Assembly: GCA_900546845.1 (NCBI GenBank)
Contig: UREK01000013.1
Span: forward strand, 1-64,000
Length of the DNA stretch: 64,000 nt
Reading direction: 5' to 3'
Source: an uncultured Eubacteriales bacterium
GTDB lineage: Bacteria > Bacillota > Clostridia > Christensenellales > CAG-138
Below are positions 1 through 7,889 of this stretch, piece by piece. The notes beneath the pieces were generated by a model, which saw only the letters and a program-made list of their open reading frames with translations, did no database searches and was not told the DNA's origin. Position numbers and translations under genes: made by a program. Each line of letters opens with the position of its first letter. The stretch's first letter is position 1.

Positions 1-72
1 GGTCGCTGCTCGCGATTGAAAGTCAAGGGCTGCGGCCCTTGACAATCCCGGAGAAACTTTTTCGACACGCTG
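1..72 (+). repeat. TFR repeat, copy A (3-prime end only, cut by window start)
   Basis: This is the right-hand end of the dispersed TFR repeat described in full at copy C. It contains the hairpin GTCAAGGGC/GGCCCTTGAC and ends with the right terminal repeat TTCGACACGCTG. It is followed at once by a strong hairpin, as in the other copies. The left part lies outside the window, so a duplicated left hairpin cannot be checked. Confidence 0.85.
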
Positions 73-99
73 GCGGGCCTTCGCAATGCGAAGGCCCGC
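73..99. terminator. Strong hairpin, probable terminator flanking TFR copy A
   Basis: A 12-bp perfect stem (GCGGGCCTTCGC / GCGAAGGCCCGC) with a 3-nt loop lies just past the stop codon of the S41 protease gene on the minus strand. The plus strand continues TTTC. Neither side has a long T run. It would be the right-hand member of the hairpin pair that flanks TFR copies. Confidence 0.55.
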
Positions 100-124
100 T
101 TTCACATGCACGGATGTTCGGCTG

Positions 125-1354
125 TTACCCTTCCTGTTCGTCCGCGAGCGCACGCACGTAGTCAAGCGCCGCCCAAAGCTGTGCATCGTCATCCTGTTCG
201 ATCTGATCGATCGCAAGGCCCTTAAGCTCCTCCGGCAGGTCGATCTCGATATCCGGCGTCACGCCCGTCCCGTCAATATTCGCGCCGCCCGGCGTATAAT
301 ATGCATCGGTCGTCAGCTTCAGCCACGCGCGGTTGCCTTCGATCTGCTTCGTGGTCTGCACGACGCCCTTCCCATAAGTCGTCATGCCGACGACAGCGCC
401 TGCCCCAAAATCCTGCACCGCCGCCGCAAGGATCTCGCTTGCGGAAGCGGAATTCTCGTTTACGATGACCGCGACCGGCACTTTTACGCCTTTGGCGTTC
501 GACCGGTATACCTCCCCTTCGGCTTCCAACCGGCCGCGCACGCTTACGATCGTCCCTTCGCCCAGCAGCGTATCCGCAATGCTCACAACGTCCGAAAGTG
601 AGCCGCCCGGATTGTTGCGCAGGTCGATCACGAGCGAGCGCATCCCACGGTCTGTCAGATCCTTGATCGCCTCGCTGAACTCCGCAGCGCAGTTGCCCGT
701 GAACATGCTGATGCGGATGTAGCCCGTATACTCCCGGAACAGCGCGCTTGTGACGCGCGTCAGGTTGAGCGCCGCGCAGGTCACCTCAAATTCGAGCGTT
801 TCCTCCGCGCGTTTGAGCGTAAGCGATACGCTCTCCCCCACTTCCCGGTCGATGGACGCGGCCACCTCGTCCAGCAGCATGCCGCCGACGGCTGCTCCGT
901 CCACAGAGAGGATCACATCCCCCGGCAAAATGCCCGCTTCCGCAGCCGGCGTTCCATCATAAACGTCAAGCACTGGCGCGCCCTCCGCATCCGGCTGGCC
1001 GACGAGGATGCCGATGCCGTTATATTGCCCGTTGATGTTGGAAAGGTACGCCTCGTATTCCTCCGCTGTGTAGTAAGCCGCATAGGGATCGTCCAGCGCG
1101 GCAACTATGCCGTTCGCCGCCGCGTCCAGCAGCGCTTCCCGGGAAGGCGGTTCCCGGAACGAATCGCTTTGGATCCAGCCGATCATCTCATCAAGGAACA
1201 GCAGATCGCTGATCTTGGCGTATTCTTCCGCCGAGAGGACGACGACGTCCTCCCGCCCCTTGTTGAGGATCGTGACCGTTACCCCTGCGGTCACGCTTGC
1301 CGTGATGAGGATCACCGCAAGGAAATATAGGATTGTCCTTACCCAGGACTTCAT
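125..1354 (-). CDS. S41 family C-terminal processing peptidase (CtpA/Prc-like)
   Basis: Predicted membrane-anchored serine protease of 409 aa. One N-terminal hydrophobic segment (about residues 6-27) should place the rest outside the membrane. A PDZ domain follows (NGIGILVG then AAEAGILPGDVILSVDG), then the S41 core with DLRNNPGG. The Ser/Lys catalytic dyad of the family is visible in NSASASEIL (Ser about 304) and YGKGVVQT (Lys about 329). The start at 1354 is chosen because GGAGG lies 9 nt upstream; a 31-codon extension upstream is open but has no ribosome binding site and does not look like protein. The family trims C-termini of extracytoplasmic proteins; the substrate here is unknown. Confidence 0.92.
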   Translation of the reverse strand: MKSWVRTILYFLAVILITASVTAGVTVTILNKGREDVVVLSAEEYAKISDLLFLDEMIGWIQSDSFREPPSREALLDAAANGIVAALDDPYAAYYTAEEYEAYLSNINGQYNGIGILVGQPDAEGAPVLDVYDGTPAAEAGILPGDVILSVDGAAVGGMLLDEVAASIDREVGESVSLTLKRAEETLEFEVTCAALNLTRVTSALFREYTGYIRISMFTGNCAAEFSEAIKDLTDRGMRSLVIDLRNNPGGSLSDVVSIADTLLGEGTIVSVRGRLEAEGEVYRSNAKGVKVPVAVIVNENSASASEILAAAVQDFGAGAVVGMTTYGKGVVQTTKQIEGNRAWLKLTTDAYYTPGGANIDGTGVTPDIEIDLPEELKGLAIDQIEQDDDAQLWAALDYVRALADEQEG

Positions 1355-1555
1355 ATGGTCAAACCTCCATGCCGGCCCGGAAACGCCAGGCTGATTCTTG
1401 TACGCATACCGCTTCCGGTATACAATAAACAAGGTATATTCTACCAAACGAAAGCCTATACGTCAAATAAACGAATTGTGTCCACCACTTTTTGCCAAAT
1501 GTTGCAAAAAAAGCAACGCAAAACCGCCACGCACACACATGTTTCACAACAGCGC

Positions 1556-1582
1556 ACAAAAAAGCGGGCGCAGCGCGCCCGC
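1556..1582 (-). terminator. Rho-independent terminator of the P-loop gene
   Basis: Stem GCGGGCG/CGCCCGC with a 5-nt loop, followed on the minus strand by six Ts. It lies about 30 bp downstream of the stop codon at 1615. Confidence 0.85.
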
Positions 1583-1614
1583 AAAAGCTTTCCGGTCTTG
1601 GTTTTAACTAAGCG

Positions 1615-2025
1615 TTATACCATATAGGGTTTGATGAACTCCGGCGCATCCGCCGCGTTTCCGCTGATGCTGATGATCAGCTTAACGTCCGTGCGGTCGG
1701 AGAAATTCTTCAGTTCGGTGAAAAGCCCTTCGAGCGTTTCGAGAGGGTGGTGCACGATCTTCAGGAAGCCGTCGATAAAGAGGTATTCAAGGTCGAAATC
1801 CTGCGCAGCGATGCCGGAAAGGAAACCATAGAACATCTTAGGGCCGTCAATATGGAACTCGGACGCGTCCACAAACCGGATGCTGTGTTTGAGTTCGAAC
1901 ATATACTGGTTGTCGTCGTCGATAAACACGATGCTGCCCTTTGCGGTCTTAATCGATTCATTCGCCATGTCGATGATCTGCTTCGTCTTGCCCGCACCTT
2001 TTTCGCCGAAAATCACACGTATCAA
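1615..2025 (-). CDS. Small P-loop NTP-binding protein, function unknown
   Basis: A 136-aa soluble protein starting with a Walker A motif, FGEKGAGKT, at its extreme N-terminus, then VFIDDDNQYMF and YLFIDGFLKI, which resemble Walker B-like strands. I do not recognise a characterised family. A TTG start at 2025 is preferred: AAGGAGGG lies 8 nt upstream. The in-frame ATG at 2049 would place that site inside the coding region. It stands alone with its own terminator, divergent from the TtcA-like gene. A nucleotide-binding role is supported by the P-loop only; hydrolysis and substrate are unknown. Confidence 0.75.
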   Translation of the reverse strand: MIRVIFGEKGAGKTKQIIDMANESIKTAKGSIVFIDDDNQYMFELKHSIRFVDASEFHIDGPKMFYGFLSGIAAQDFDLEYLFIDGFLKIVHHPLETLEGLFTELKNFSDRTDVKLIISISGNAADAPEFIKPYMV

Positions 2026-2141
2026 GGTAAAAGCCCTCCTTCCGCGCATTAAGCGCTCCCCATAAATCTGATGTGTTTATTATAACCTTTTTGCATTGCC
2101 GCGGGCAACCCTTATTTCGTGGCAAATCTGTGAAAGCATGA

Positions 2142-2170
2142 TTGCGCGGCGCGCCGGCATCGCTTATAAT
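2142..2170 (+). promoter_or_regulatory. Promoter of the TtcA-like gene
   Basis: TTGCGC, 17-bp spacer, perfect TATAAT. The predicted start of transcription lies about 27 nt before the ATG at 2204. Confidence 0.7.
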
Positions 2171-2203
2171 GGGAAAATGATTTTGCTTAAAGGAACAACT
2201 GAT

Positions 2204-2998
2204 ATGAAACGCGTTTTAGGGTGCATCCGCCGCGCGGACGAGCGCTACCGCATGATCCGCCCCGGCGATAAGATCTGCGTAGGCGTATCCGGCGGGAAGG
2301 ACAGCCTGCTCCTGCTCTATGGTCTCAAGCTATACCAGCGCTTTTGCCGCACGCCCTTTGAGCTTTGCGGCGTGATGCTGGATCTCGGCATCAGCGGCGA
2401 AGACTTCTCGCCTGTCTCCGAATTTGCGGAGGCCATCGGCGTGCCGTTCGACCTTGTCAAGACCGACATCGGGGACGTCGTGTTCAACATCCGCAAGGAA
2501 TCCCATCCCTGCGCACTCTGCGCGAAGCTGCGGCGCGGCGCGCTCAACGACGCGGCGCGGGAGCGCGGCTGCAACCTCGTCGCCCTCGGCCACAACCGGG
2601 ACGATGTGATCGAAACCTTCTTCCTGAGCCTGTTTTACGAAAGCCGCCTCAACACATTCGGCCCGGTGACCTACCTCGGCCGCAAGGATGTGACCGTGAT
2701 CCGCCCGATGATCTTCCTGCCCGAAAAGCAGGCGCTTTCCATCGCAAAGCGGCTGGAGCTCCCGATCCGCAAGCCCAACTGCCCCGTTGCCGGGAACACC
2801 AAGCGGGAAGAGATGAAGCAGCTCATCCGGCATTTTACGACGATCGTGCCCAATCCGGAGGAACGCATCATGAACGCCATCGCGGATACGCATAAATACG
2901 GCATGTGGGACAGGCTGCGCCTGCCCCCGCGCGACCTTGCGGAGCTCGCCCAGCAAAGCGCCTGCGCGGCCGCGCCGGAGGGCGAGGATGATGCCTGA
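2204..2998 (+). CDS. TtcA-family tRNA 2-thiolation protein (ATPase of the PP-loop family)
   Basis: A 264-aa PP-loop ATPase. SGGKDS at residues 29-34 is the PP-loop that adenylates the base. A CxxC pair (CALC, 103-106) and a third Cys at 193 (NCPVAG) match the cluster-binding cysteines of TtcA, which makes 2-thiocytidine at tRNA position 32; TilS lacks this cysteine set. The start at 2204 has AAAGGA 9 nt upstream; more upstream in-frame ATGs fall before or within the promoter. The 3-prime end overlaps the DUF1294 gene. The substrate base is inferred from the family, not visible here. Confidence 0.85.
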   Translation: MKRVLGCIRRADERYRMIRPGDKICVGVSGGKDSLLLLYGLKLYQRFCRTPFELCGVMLDLGISGEDFSPVSEFAEAIGVPFDLVKTDIGDVVFNIRKESHPCALCAKLRRGALNDAARERGCNLVALGHNRDDVIETFFLSLFYESRLNTFGPVTYLGRKDVTVIRPMIFLPEKQALSIAKRLELPIRKPNCPVAGNTKREEMKQLIRHFTTIVPNPEERIMNAIADTHKYGMWDRLRLPPRDLAELAQQSACAAAPEGEDDA

Positions 2999-3275
2999 GC
3001 CCCGCCTGCTGCTCTTCGGCTATCTGCTGCTGATGAGCCTCGTCCTCTTTGCCTTCATGGGCGCGGACAAACGGCGCGCAAAGCGCCGCGCCTGGCGTGT
3101 ACCGGAACGGACGCTTTTCTGGCTCGCGGCCCTCGGCGGGGGCCTAGGCGGGGTGCTCGGCATGCTCGCCTTCCGGCATAAAACGAAGCATGCCTCCTTT
3201 TGCGTTGGCATGCCCCTTCTGATGCTGCTGAATTTCGGCGCGGCATATCTGCTGCTGCGCTATGTCATTCGTTGA
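2988..3275 (+). CDS. DUF1294 family small membrane protein
   Basis: A 95-aa protein with three predicted hydrophobic helices. It has the family pattern FMGADKRRAKRRAWRVPE, then LAALGGGLGG and FRHKTKH. It overlaps the end of the TtcA-like gene by 11 bp, with GAGG just before tandem ATG codons at 2988 and 2991, so it is probably translationally coupled. The function of DUF1294 is not established. It converges on the GNAT gene, overlapping it by 11 bp. Confidence 0.82.
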   Translation: MMPEPRLLLFGYLLLMSLVLFAFMGADKRRAKRRAWRVPERTLFWLAALGGGLGGVLGMLAFRHKTKHASFCVGMPLLMLLNFGAAYLLLRYVIR

Positions 3276-3717
3276 ACCTCCGCCTGAGATACACCATATC
3301 CACAAGCTGTACGCCGCCTTCAAAGATCGGGTGATCGTAATGGTCAAGGAAAAAGTTCCTGACAACACGTGAGCGTGTAAACCCACATGCTTCATAGAAC
3401 GGAATGGTCAGAGGGCTGTCCCCGGTGCCCACCTGCAATGCGGAAAACCTGCCGCGATATTCCCGAAGAAGGAATTCGACGAGCGCCCTTCCATACCCCT
3501 TGCGCTGTGCTTCCGGCGCAACGGCGATGTTTTTAAGCTCCAGCACGCCGTCCCCCTCGTCCGTTACGACGCAGACAGCACGCACGCCGCCCGCATCGCG
3601 GAGCGCGTACATATCCCCGCGTTCCAGATAGCGGTCGATCATATCCTCCTGCTCGTCCCCAAGCAAAAGCAAATCAAGATATTGCTTCCGGTTTTCCGCG
3701 ATTCTTACGATCTCCAT
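3265..3717 (-). CDS. GNAT family N-acetyltransferase
   Basis: A 150-aa GNAT fold enzyme. The acetyl-CoA pyrophosphate loop is seen in AVAPEAQRKGYGRALVEFLL, followed by FYEACGFTRSRV, the usual beta-5/alpha-4 region. It is the last gene of a three-gene operon with the HTH regulator and the small membrane protein upstream. The ATG at 3717 is preferred; GGGAGGG lies 15 nt upstream, which is long, and a TTG at 3741 inside the HTH gene is the alternative. The substrate cannot be told. Confidence 0.85.
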   Translation of the reverse strand: MEIVRIAENRKQYLDLLLLGDEQEDMIDRYLERGDMYALRDAGGVRAVCVVTDEGDGVLELKNIAVAPEAQRKGYGRALVEFLLREYRGRFSALQVGTGDSPLTIPFYEACGFTRSRVVRNFFLDHYDHPIFEGGVQLVDMVYLRRRFNE

Positions 3718-3728
3718 ATGCGTTTGTG

Positions 3729-3923
3729 TTATCCCTCCCAAAACAGCTCATCCAGCGTTTTGCCCAGCGCACGGCAGATCGCAGCGCAAAGGCGGATCGA
3801 CGGGTTGTAATCGCCCTTCTCAATGGCGTTGATGGTCTGCCGCGATACGCCCACCGCGTCCGCAAGCTGCTGCTGGGACATGTCCTTCGCCGCGCGCGCG
3901 GCCTTCAGGCGCAGGTTTTTCAT
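3729..3923 (-). CDS. XRE family HTH transcriptional regulator, YozG-like small type
   Basis: A 64-aa protein made of little more than one helix-turn-helix domain (SQQQLADAVGVSRQTINAIE). Such single-domain regulators are commonly paired with a small membrane protein in Bacillota. Here its ATG overlaps the stop of the membrane protein gene (ATGA at 3920-3923) and GGAGGAGGA precedes it, so the two are translationally coupled. Autoregulation of the strong promoter at 4407-4435 is likely but not shown. Confidence 0.88.
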   Translation of the reverse strand: MKNLRLKAARAAKDMSQQQLADAVGVSRQTINAIEKGDYNPSIRLCAAICRALGKTLDELFWEG

Positions 3924-4369
3924 TCCTCCTCCCGCTCCTTCCGCAGCACGAGCAGCCGGAGAAGATATGCCGCGAGGATCACCGCAGCCATGATGCCGAC
4001 GGCGGTATTGCATATAAAGAAAGTTAATATGCCTTCCTGAACTACATCGCCTTCGCAAATGCGCACAATGCCAAGCGCAAGGTTGACCACGGCGAGGAAC
4101 CCCATAAGCGCGATCATGCCGACAGGACGCGCGTTCGGCCGCCGGTACGCATCGCGCCAAATGCAGGTTACGGCAAACACGGTTACCGAAGGGCAGGCGC
4201 AAAGCCCTGCGGCCGCGCCCGCATCGCACCACCGGCCGAACAGACCTTCCGAGCAGGCATACAGAAACAGCGCGCCCAGCAGCGTAAAAAATGCAAGCTG
4301 GAACGCCTGTCCGCGCGCCGCGATTTGGCGCTCATCATAGTCAGATTGATTCCCGATATTGTTTTTCAT
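3920..4369 (-). CDS. Small four-helix membrane protein paired with HTH regulator
   Basis: A 149-aa protein with four predicted transmembrane segments and a charged C-terminus (RKEREEE). It is the first gene after a perfect consensus promoter and overlaps the HTH gene by 4 bp. The start at 4369 has AAGGAG 11 nt upstream. I do not recognise the exact family; pairs of this kind (compare DUF2975/YozG at 61.1-61.9 kb) are often annotated as membrane protein plus Cro/CI regulator with no known signal. Confidence 0.75.
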   Translation of the reverse strand: MKNNIGNQSDYDERQIAARGQAFQLAFFTLLGALFLYACSEGLFGRWCDAGAAAGLCACPSVTVFAVTCIWRDAYRRPNARPVGMIALMGFLAVVNLALGIVRICEGDVVQEGILTFFICNTAVGIMAAVILAAYLLRLLVLRKEREEE

Positions 4370-4406
4370 CGTAAGAACAGCTCCTTCCCCTTCATCGGAT
4401 GAAGCC

Positions 4407-4435
4407 ATTATAGAACTTATATGACTTTATGTCAA
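4407..4435 (-). promoter_or_regulatory. Perfect consensus sigma-A promoter of the membrane protein/HTH/GNAT operon
   Basis: TTGACA, 17-bp spacer, TATAAT on the minus strand. Both hexamers match consensus exactly. The predicted leader is about 30 nt. A promoter this strong in front of a regulator gene usually implies repression. Confidence 0.88.
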
Positions 4436-4442
4436 TTATATT

Positions 4443-5228
4443 TTACTTTATATCTATTTTATTTGCCGAGCTTCGCGCTACATAGACGATGTGCGGCATG
4501 TCCTTGCCGCGATAGCGCTTCACAACCTCGTATTCCGCCCGCATGCCGAGGCGCTCCGCCACGCGGATGGAAGCCGCGTTTTCCGGGCGGATGTCCGCGA
4601 TGACCTCCGCCGCCCCAAGGCGCTCGAACGCGTCGCGCAAAACGGCCTGCGCCGCTTCCGTGGCATAGCCATGCCCCCAGCAATCCCTGCGCAGCATCCA
4701 GCCGATCCCGAGGAGGTCCTTTCCCGCCAGCGTCTCGCGGAGCAGGCCAACCATGCCCACGAATTCGCCCGTCTCCTGCACCTCCGCGGCATAGTAGCCA
4801 AAGCCGTCCTTTTCATAGCGCGTGAACGTGCCGGCAAGCCACTCGCGCGCTTCCTGCTCCGAAAAGCCGTGCTCCCAGGCGTACATCACCTCCGGGTCGC
4901 CTAAAACGGAGAACACCTTGGGGAAGTCCTCCTCCGTCAGTCTGCGCAGCAGCAGGCGCTCCGTTATGAGCAAGGCGCGCTCGCGCCGCTTCCAGCGCAG
5001 CCAGTCCGCGTCAAGCACCGTCGCCTTCTTGCGCCGCAAGAGCTCCCCGCAGGGGAACGCAGCGCATTCACTGCAATAGGCCAGCCCATGCGCGTCCACG
5101 CAATCGGACGTAAAGCAGTCCCCTGGCGCATGCGCAAGGCGGCAGCCCAGGCATTTTTGTGCCGCATAGGAAGGACAGCTTCCGCAATAAAAGCCGCACT
5201 TTCCAATCAGAGCCGCAATTTCGTTCAT
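4443..5228 (-). CDS. Fusion of a DUF3795 cysteine-rich domain with a GNAT acetyltransferase
   Basis: A 261-aa two-domain protein. Residues 1-65 are cysteine-rich (CGFYCGSCPSY, KCLGCR, CVDAHGLAYCSECAAFPC), the pattern of DUF3795, probably metal binding. Residues 87-250 are a RimJ/RimL-type GNAT domain (LITERLLLRRLTEEDFPKV, WGHGYATEAAQAVLRDAF, NAASIRVAERLGM). Its ATG overlaps the stop of the upstream GNAT gene (ATGA), so it is the third gene of the PAP2 operon. In many Clostridia these two domains are separate proteins; the fusion is notable. The acetyl acceptor is unknown. Confidence 0.85.
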   Translation of the reverse strand: MNEIAALIGKCGFYCGSCPSYAAQKCLGCRLAHAPGDCFTSDCVDAHGLAYCSECAAFPCGELLRRKKATVLDADWLRWKRRERALLITERLLLRRLTEEDFPKVFSVLGDPEVMYAWEHGFSEQEAREWLAGTFTRYEKDGFGYYAAEVQETGEFVGMVGLLRETLAGKDLLGIGWMLRRDCWGHGYATEAAQAVLRDAFERLGAAEVIADIRPENAASIRVAERLGMRAEYEVVKRYRGKDMPHIVYVARSSANKIDIK

Positions 5229-5740
5229 ATCTGCGCGCCCCTTGCAAAATATTCGCCCTTGAGCATGGAATACACGATCTGATCCAGATACCCGCGCTCG
5301 CTCTTATAGCTTTGGCGCAGCATGCCGTCCCTGTGCATGCCGAGGGATTCATACAGCCGGATGCCGGTATGGTTGTCCGGGTAAACGTCCAGCCAGAAGC
5401 GGTTCATGCGCAGTGCCTCAAACGCGTAGCGCATCACGCCCTCCATGGCTTCCCGGCCATAGCCCTGGCCTTTTGCGCCGATGGCGATGCGTCTCAGTTC
5501 AAACACCTCGGACTTTTCATCCACATGGCAGAGCATGTAGCCGATCTTTGCGCCGTCCTCCGTGCGGAACACCGCGAGAATATGCGCTGGGTCCGCGATC
5601 TCCGCAAGGTGCTGCGCCTCCGTGCCCTGCCAGATGAAATCGCGGTTGGCAGGATCGTGCTCCATGCCGATGATGTAGGGGATATCCCCCGCCTCCGCCT
5701 CCACAGCGGCGAAGCGGGGCGTGCGAAACAGCGTTGCCAT
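5225..5740 (-). CDS. GNAT family N-acetyltransferase (RimJ/RimL type)
   Basis: A 171-aa acetyltransferase with the acetyl-CoA loop in GAKGQGYGREAMEGVMRYAF and the C-terminal YPDNHTGIRLYESLGM. GGAGG precedes the ATG by 11 nt. It starts 2 bp after the PAP2 stop codon and overlaps the next gene by 4 bp, so all three are one transcript. The substrate is not predictable; the family acetylates protein N-termini, antibiotics or small amines. Confidence 0.87.
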   Translation of the reverse strand: MATLFRTPRFAAVEAEAGDIPYIIGMEHDPANRDFIWQGTEAQHLAEIADPAHILAVFRTEDGAKIGYMLCHVDEKSEVFELRRIAIGAKGQGYGREAMEGVMRYAFEALRMNRFWLDVYPDNHTGIRLYESLGMHRDGMLRQSYKSERGYLDQIVYSMLKGEYFARGAQI

Positions 5741-5742
5741 CG

Positions 5743-6663
5743 TTATGCTTTCCTCCCAAGTTTTGTCCAGAATTGGAATGTCATCGGCCAGAGCACGCCG
5801 CCCGTGACCGCCATCAGAAAATAGCGCACGGCGTCGGCGGCCGCCGCGCTGCCAAACAGCGTGGCGAACAGCGCCTTGAGGCCAACGCGCAGGCCAATGA
5901 TGAGCCCGAGGCCAAGCACGAGCTTACAGGCCTGCGCCCACCAGACCGCCTTTGTTTCAAAATGCGTATACCTGTCGTCCACCCACCACGCGAGCATCAG
6001 CCCGCACATGGTGCCGATGAGCGTCCAGGCGTTCTTCACGCCGTGCGCGTCGAACTCCGGAATATTCGCCTCCCGCGCGGGCATGAACAGCACAAACGCG
6101 AGCAGCGCAAACGCGAAGGCGGCCGCGCATGCGCCGAAGATCAGCTTGCCCTTGCGGCTGCCCTCCAAGCGGTCGAACAGGCGCGTAAGCAAAGTTACGG
6201 TAAGCACGCCCGTTACGAGCGATACGCCCACGTCAAGCGGCGTATGCACGCCGAGGTACATGCGGGAAAAGCCCGTCAGCAGGATCGCCAGCGCGCAGCA
6301 TACCGTCACCCATTTCTTCCTGCGCCATACTGCAAGCGTACCGAACACGGTCGCAGTCGTCTGCGTATGGCCGCTTGGAAAGGAATACCCCGTCGCCGCC
6401 TCGCGCGCCGCTTCCACGATTGTAAAGTTTTCATCCAGCACCCAAGGGCGCGGAATCAGGAAAACCGCCTTCAAAAGCTGGTTCAACGTGTTCCCGACAA
6501 GGCCGATGAAAAAGAAGCGGAAGCCCCACTTTTTGTCAAAACACCACAAAAGCGCCATGCCCACGAGCATGAACACCGTTTCCTCGCCAAGCATCGTGAC
6601 GAGCGCGGCAACGCCATCCAAGAACGGCGTGCGGATCGCCTCCAATAAGCGCAGAAATCCCAT
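5743..6663 (-). CDS. PAP2 superfamily membrane phosphatase
   Basis: A 306-aa integral membrane protein with about eight hydrophobic segments. The three PAP2 signature blocks are present: KAVFLIPRP (65-73), PSGH (96-99) and SRMYLGVHTPLD (133-144, catalytic His at 140). Family members remove phosphate from lipid phosphates or undecaprenyl pyrophosphate. The start at 6663 has GGAGG 6 nt upstream; 46 codons upstream are open but cross an AT-rich promoter-like stretch (TATAAT at 6709-6714) and are not included. First gene of the operon with two GNAT genes. Confidence 0.88.
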   Translation of the reverse strand: MGFLRLLEAIRTPFLDGVAALVTMLGEETVFMLVGMALLWCFDKKWGFRFFFIGLVGNTLNQLLKAVFLIPRPWVLDENFTIVEAAREAATGYSFPSGHTQTTATVFGTLAVWRRKKWVTVCCALAILLTGFSRMYLGVHTPLDVGVSLVTGVLTVTLLTRLFDRLEGSRKGKLIFGACAAAFAFALLAFVLFMPAREANIPEFDAHGVKNAWTLIGTMCGLMLAWWVDDRYTHFETKAVWWAQACKLVLGLGLIIGLRVGLKALFATLFGSAAAADAVRYFLMAVTGGVLWPMTFQFWTKLGRKA

Positions 6664-6782
6664 CTGTTCCTCCGGTCTGCCATAGATTTGTTCCACAGGA
6701 ATATATATATTATAGCATAGCTGTACCGCGCCGCGCACCGCCCAAAACGCGGTAGGCGGGAAAAGGTTCAAAAACCGTTCAT

Positions 6783-6811
6783 TTGCAATGCAGGCCCGCA
6801 TGGGATAAAAT
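6783..6811 (+). promoter_or_regulatory. Promoter of the KPVIYLYP-motif gene
   Basis: TTGCAA, 17-bp spacer, TAAAAT; about 32 nt from the predicted transcription start to the ATG at 6851. Confidence 0.55.
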
Positions 6812-6850
6812 ATATGGGTAAACTTGCTTTATTTGGGAAAGGGACTCGGC

Positions 6851-7519
6851 ATGAAGCAGAAAAAATGGATTATCCTGGGCGGTTGCGCCCTGCTCGTCGC
6901 GGCTGTGGCTGCGGTTGTCCTCCTGAGCGGGAATCCTGCAAAGCCCGCTTTAGATCCAAACTCTTATGCAGCAAAGCCGGTCATTTATTTGTATCCGGAA
7001 GAGACGATGGAGGTTTCCGTTTCGCTCGATTACGGTGGGACGCTGACCACTACGTACCCGAAGTATGACGAAGCAGATGGCTGGCATGTGACCGCCATGC
7101 CGGACGGTACGCTCATCAACCAGGCGGACGGCAAGGAATACTCCTACCTGTTCTGGGAGGGCGCGTCCACCGCCACATACGACATGACGCACGGCTACGT
7201 CGTCAAGGGCGCGGATACGGCGGCGTTTTTGCAGGCGACCCTGAGCCGCATGGGCATGCTCCCGCGGGAATACAATGAGTTCATCGTCTATTGGCTGCCG
7301 CAGATGGAGCAAAACCCCTTTAATCTCATCACGTTTCAGGCGGAGCGCTACACCAGCAACGCAAAGCTCTCCATCTCGCCGGAGCCGGACAGCATGCTGC
7401 GCGTGTTCATGGCCTTCCGCGCGCTGGACGAGTGGATCGATGTGGAGGCCCCCACCCTGCCGCAGTTTGAACGCACAGGGTTCACGGTCGTCGAATGGGG
7501 CGGCTGTGAAGTGCAATAA
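6851..7519 (+). CDS. Membrane-anchored or secreted protein with KPVIYLYPE motif, function unknown
   Basis: A 222-aa protein. Residues 1-28 form a basic start (MKQKK) and one hydrophobic segment, so it is exported or anchored. The rest contains KPVIYLYPEE, then LTTTYPKYDEADGWHVTAMPDG, KEYSYLFWEG and a tryptophan-containing C-terminus. I recall this motif set from unannotated exported proteins of gut Firmicutes, but no function is known to me. AAAGGG lies about 7 nt before the ATG; it has its own promoter and ends before TFR copy B, which carries its terminator. Confidence 0.75.
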   Translation: MKQKKWIILGGCALLVAAVAAVVLLSGNPAKPALDPNSYAAKPVIYLYPEETMEVSVSLDYGGTLTTTYPKYDEADGWHVTAMPDGTLINQADGKEYSYLFWEGASTATYDMTHGYVVKGADTAAFLQATLSRMGMLPREYNEFIVYWLPQMEQNPFNLITFQAERYTSNAKLSISPEPDSMLRVFMAFRALDEWIDVEAPTLPQFERTGFTVVEWGGCEVQ

Positions 7520-7556
7520 ATCACTTGGCTTTTCGGGGGGAGCGGAAGCACCCTCT

Positions 7557-7754
7557 CAGGCTGTCGATCAAGTGGCAGATGCCACTTGATCGAGGGATTC
7601 ACGTCGCGCTTGCGCCGATGGCGCGGCCAGCGCTCCGTGTAAAGAAAGCCTTGCGGCGCAAGGCTTTTCGCTCGCACCGCACAGGTCGCTGCTCGCGATG
7701 GAAAGTCAAGGGCTGCGGCCCTTGACAATCCCGGAGAGACTTTTTCGACAAGCT
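7557..7754 (+). repeat. TFR repeat, copy B (198 bp)
   Basis: Complete unit in plus orientation. The left end is CAGGCTGTCGAT and the right end TCGACAAGCTG. It is flanked by two copies of the same 22-bp hairpin sequence at 7535-7556 and 7755-7776; the first 19 bp (GGGGGGAGCGGAAGCACCC) are identical. Only the right copy is followed by a T run. Structure of the unit is given at copy C. Confidence 0.95.
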
Positions 7755-7782
7755 GGGGGGAGCGGAAGCACCCCCCCTTTTT
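7755..7782 (+). terminator. Terminator right of TFR copy B
   Basis: Stem GGGGGG/CCCCCC around loop AGCGGAAGCA, followed by CTTTTT. It terminates the KPVIYLYP-motif gene. A near-identical hairpin without T run lies left of the repeat at 7535-7556. Confidence 0.8.
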
Positions 7783-7855
7783 CGTTTCGCCGCACGCACC
7801 TACGGCGCGAACGCGGTCTTTTTTCGGCGAAGATCGGGTGCTTTTGCCGAATTGG

Positions 7856-7884
7856 TTGACGGAGCGCTTGTACTGCTTTATGCT
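7856..7884 (+). promoter_or_regulatory. Orphan promoter, possible small RNA promoter
   Basis: TTGACG, 17-bp spacer, TATGCT. No convincing coding sequence follows; the next structure is the hairpin at 7942-7967. See the ncRNA candidate. Confidence 0.45.
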
Positions 7885-7889
7885 TATGC

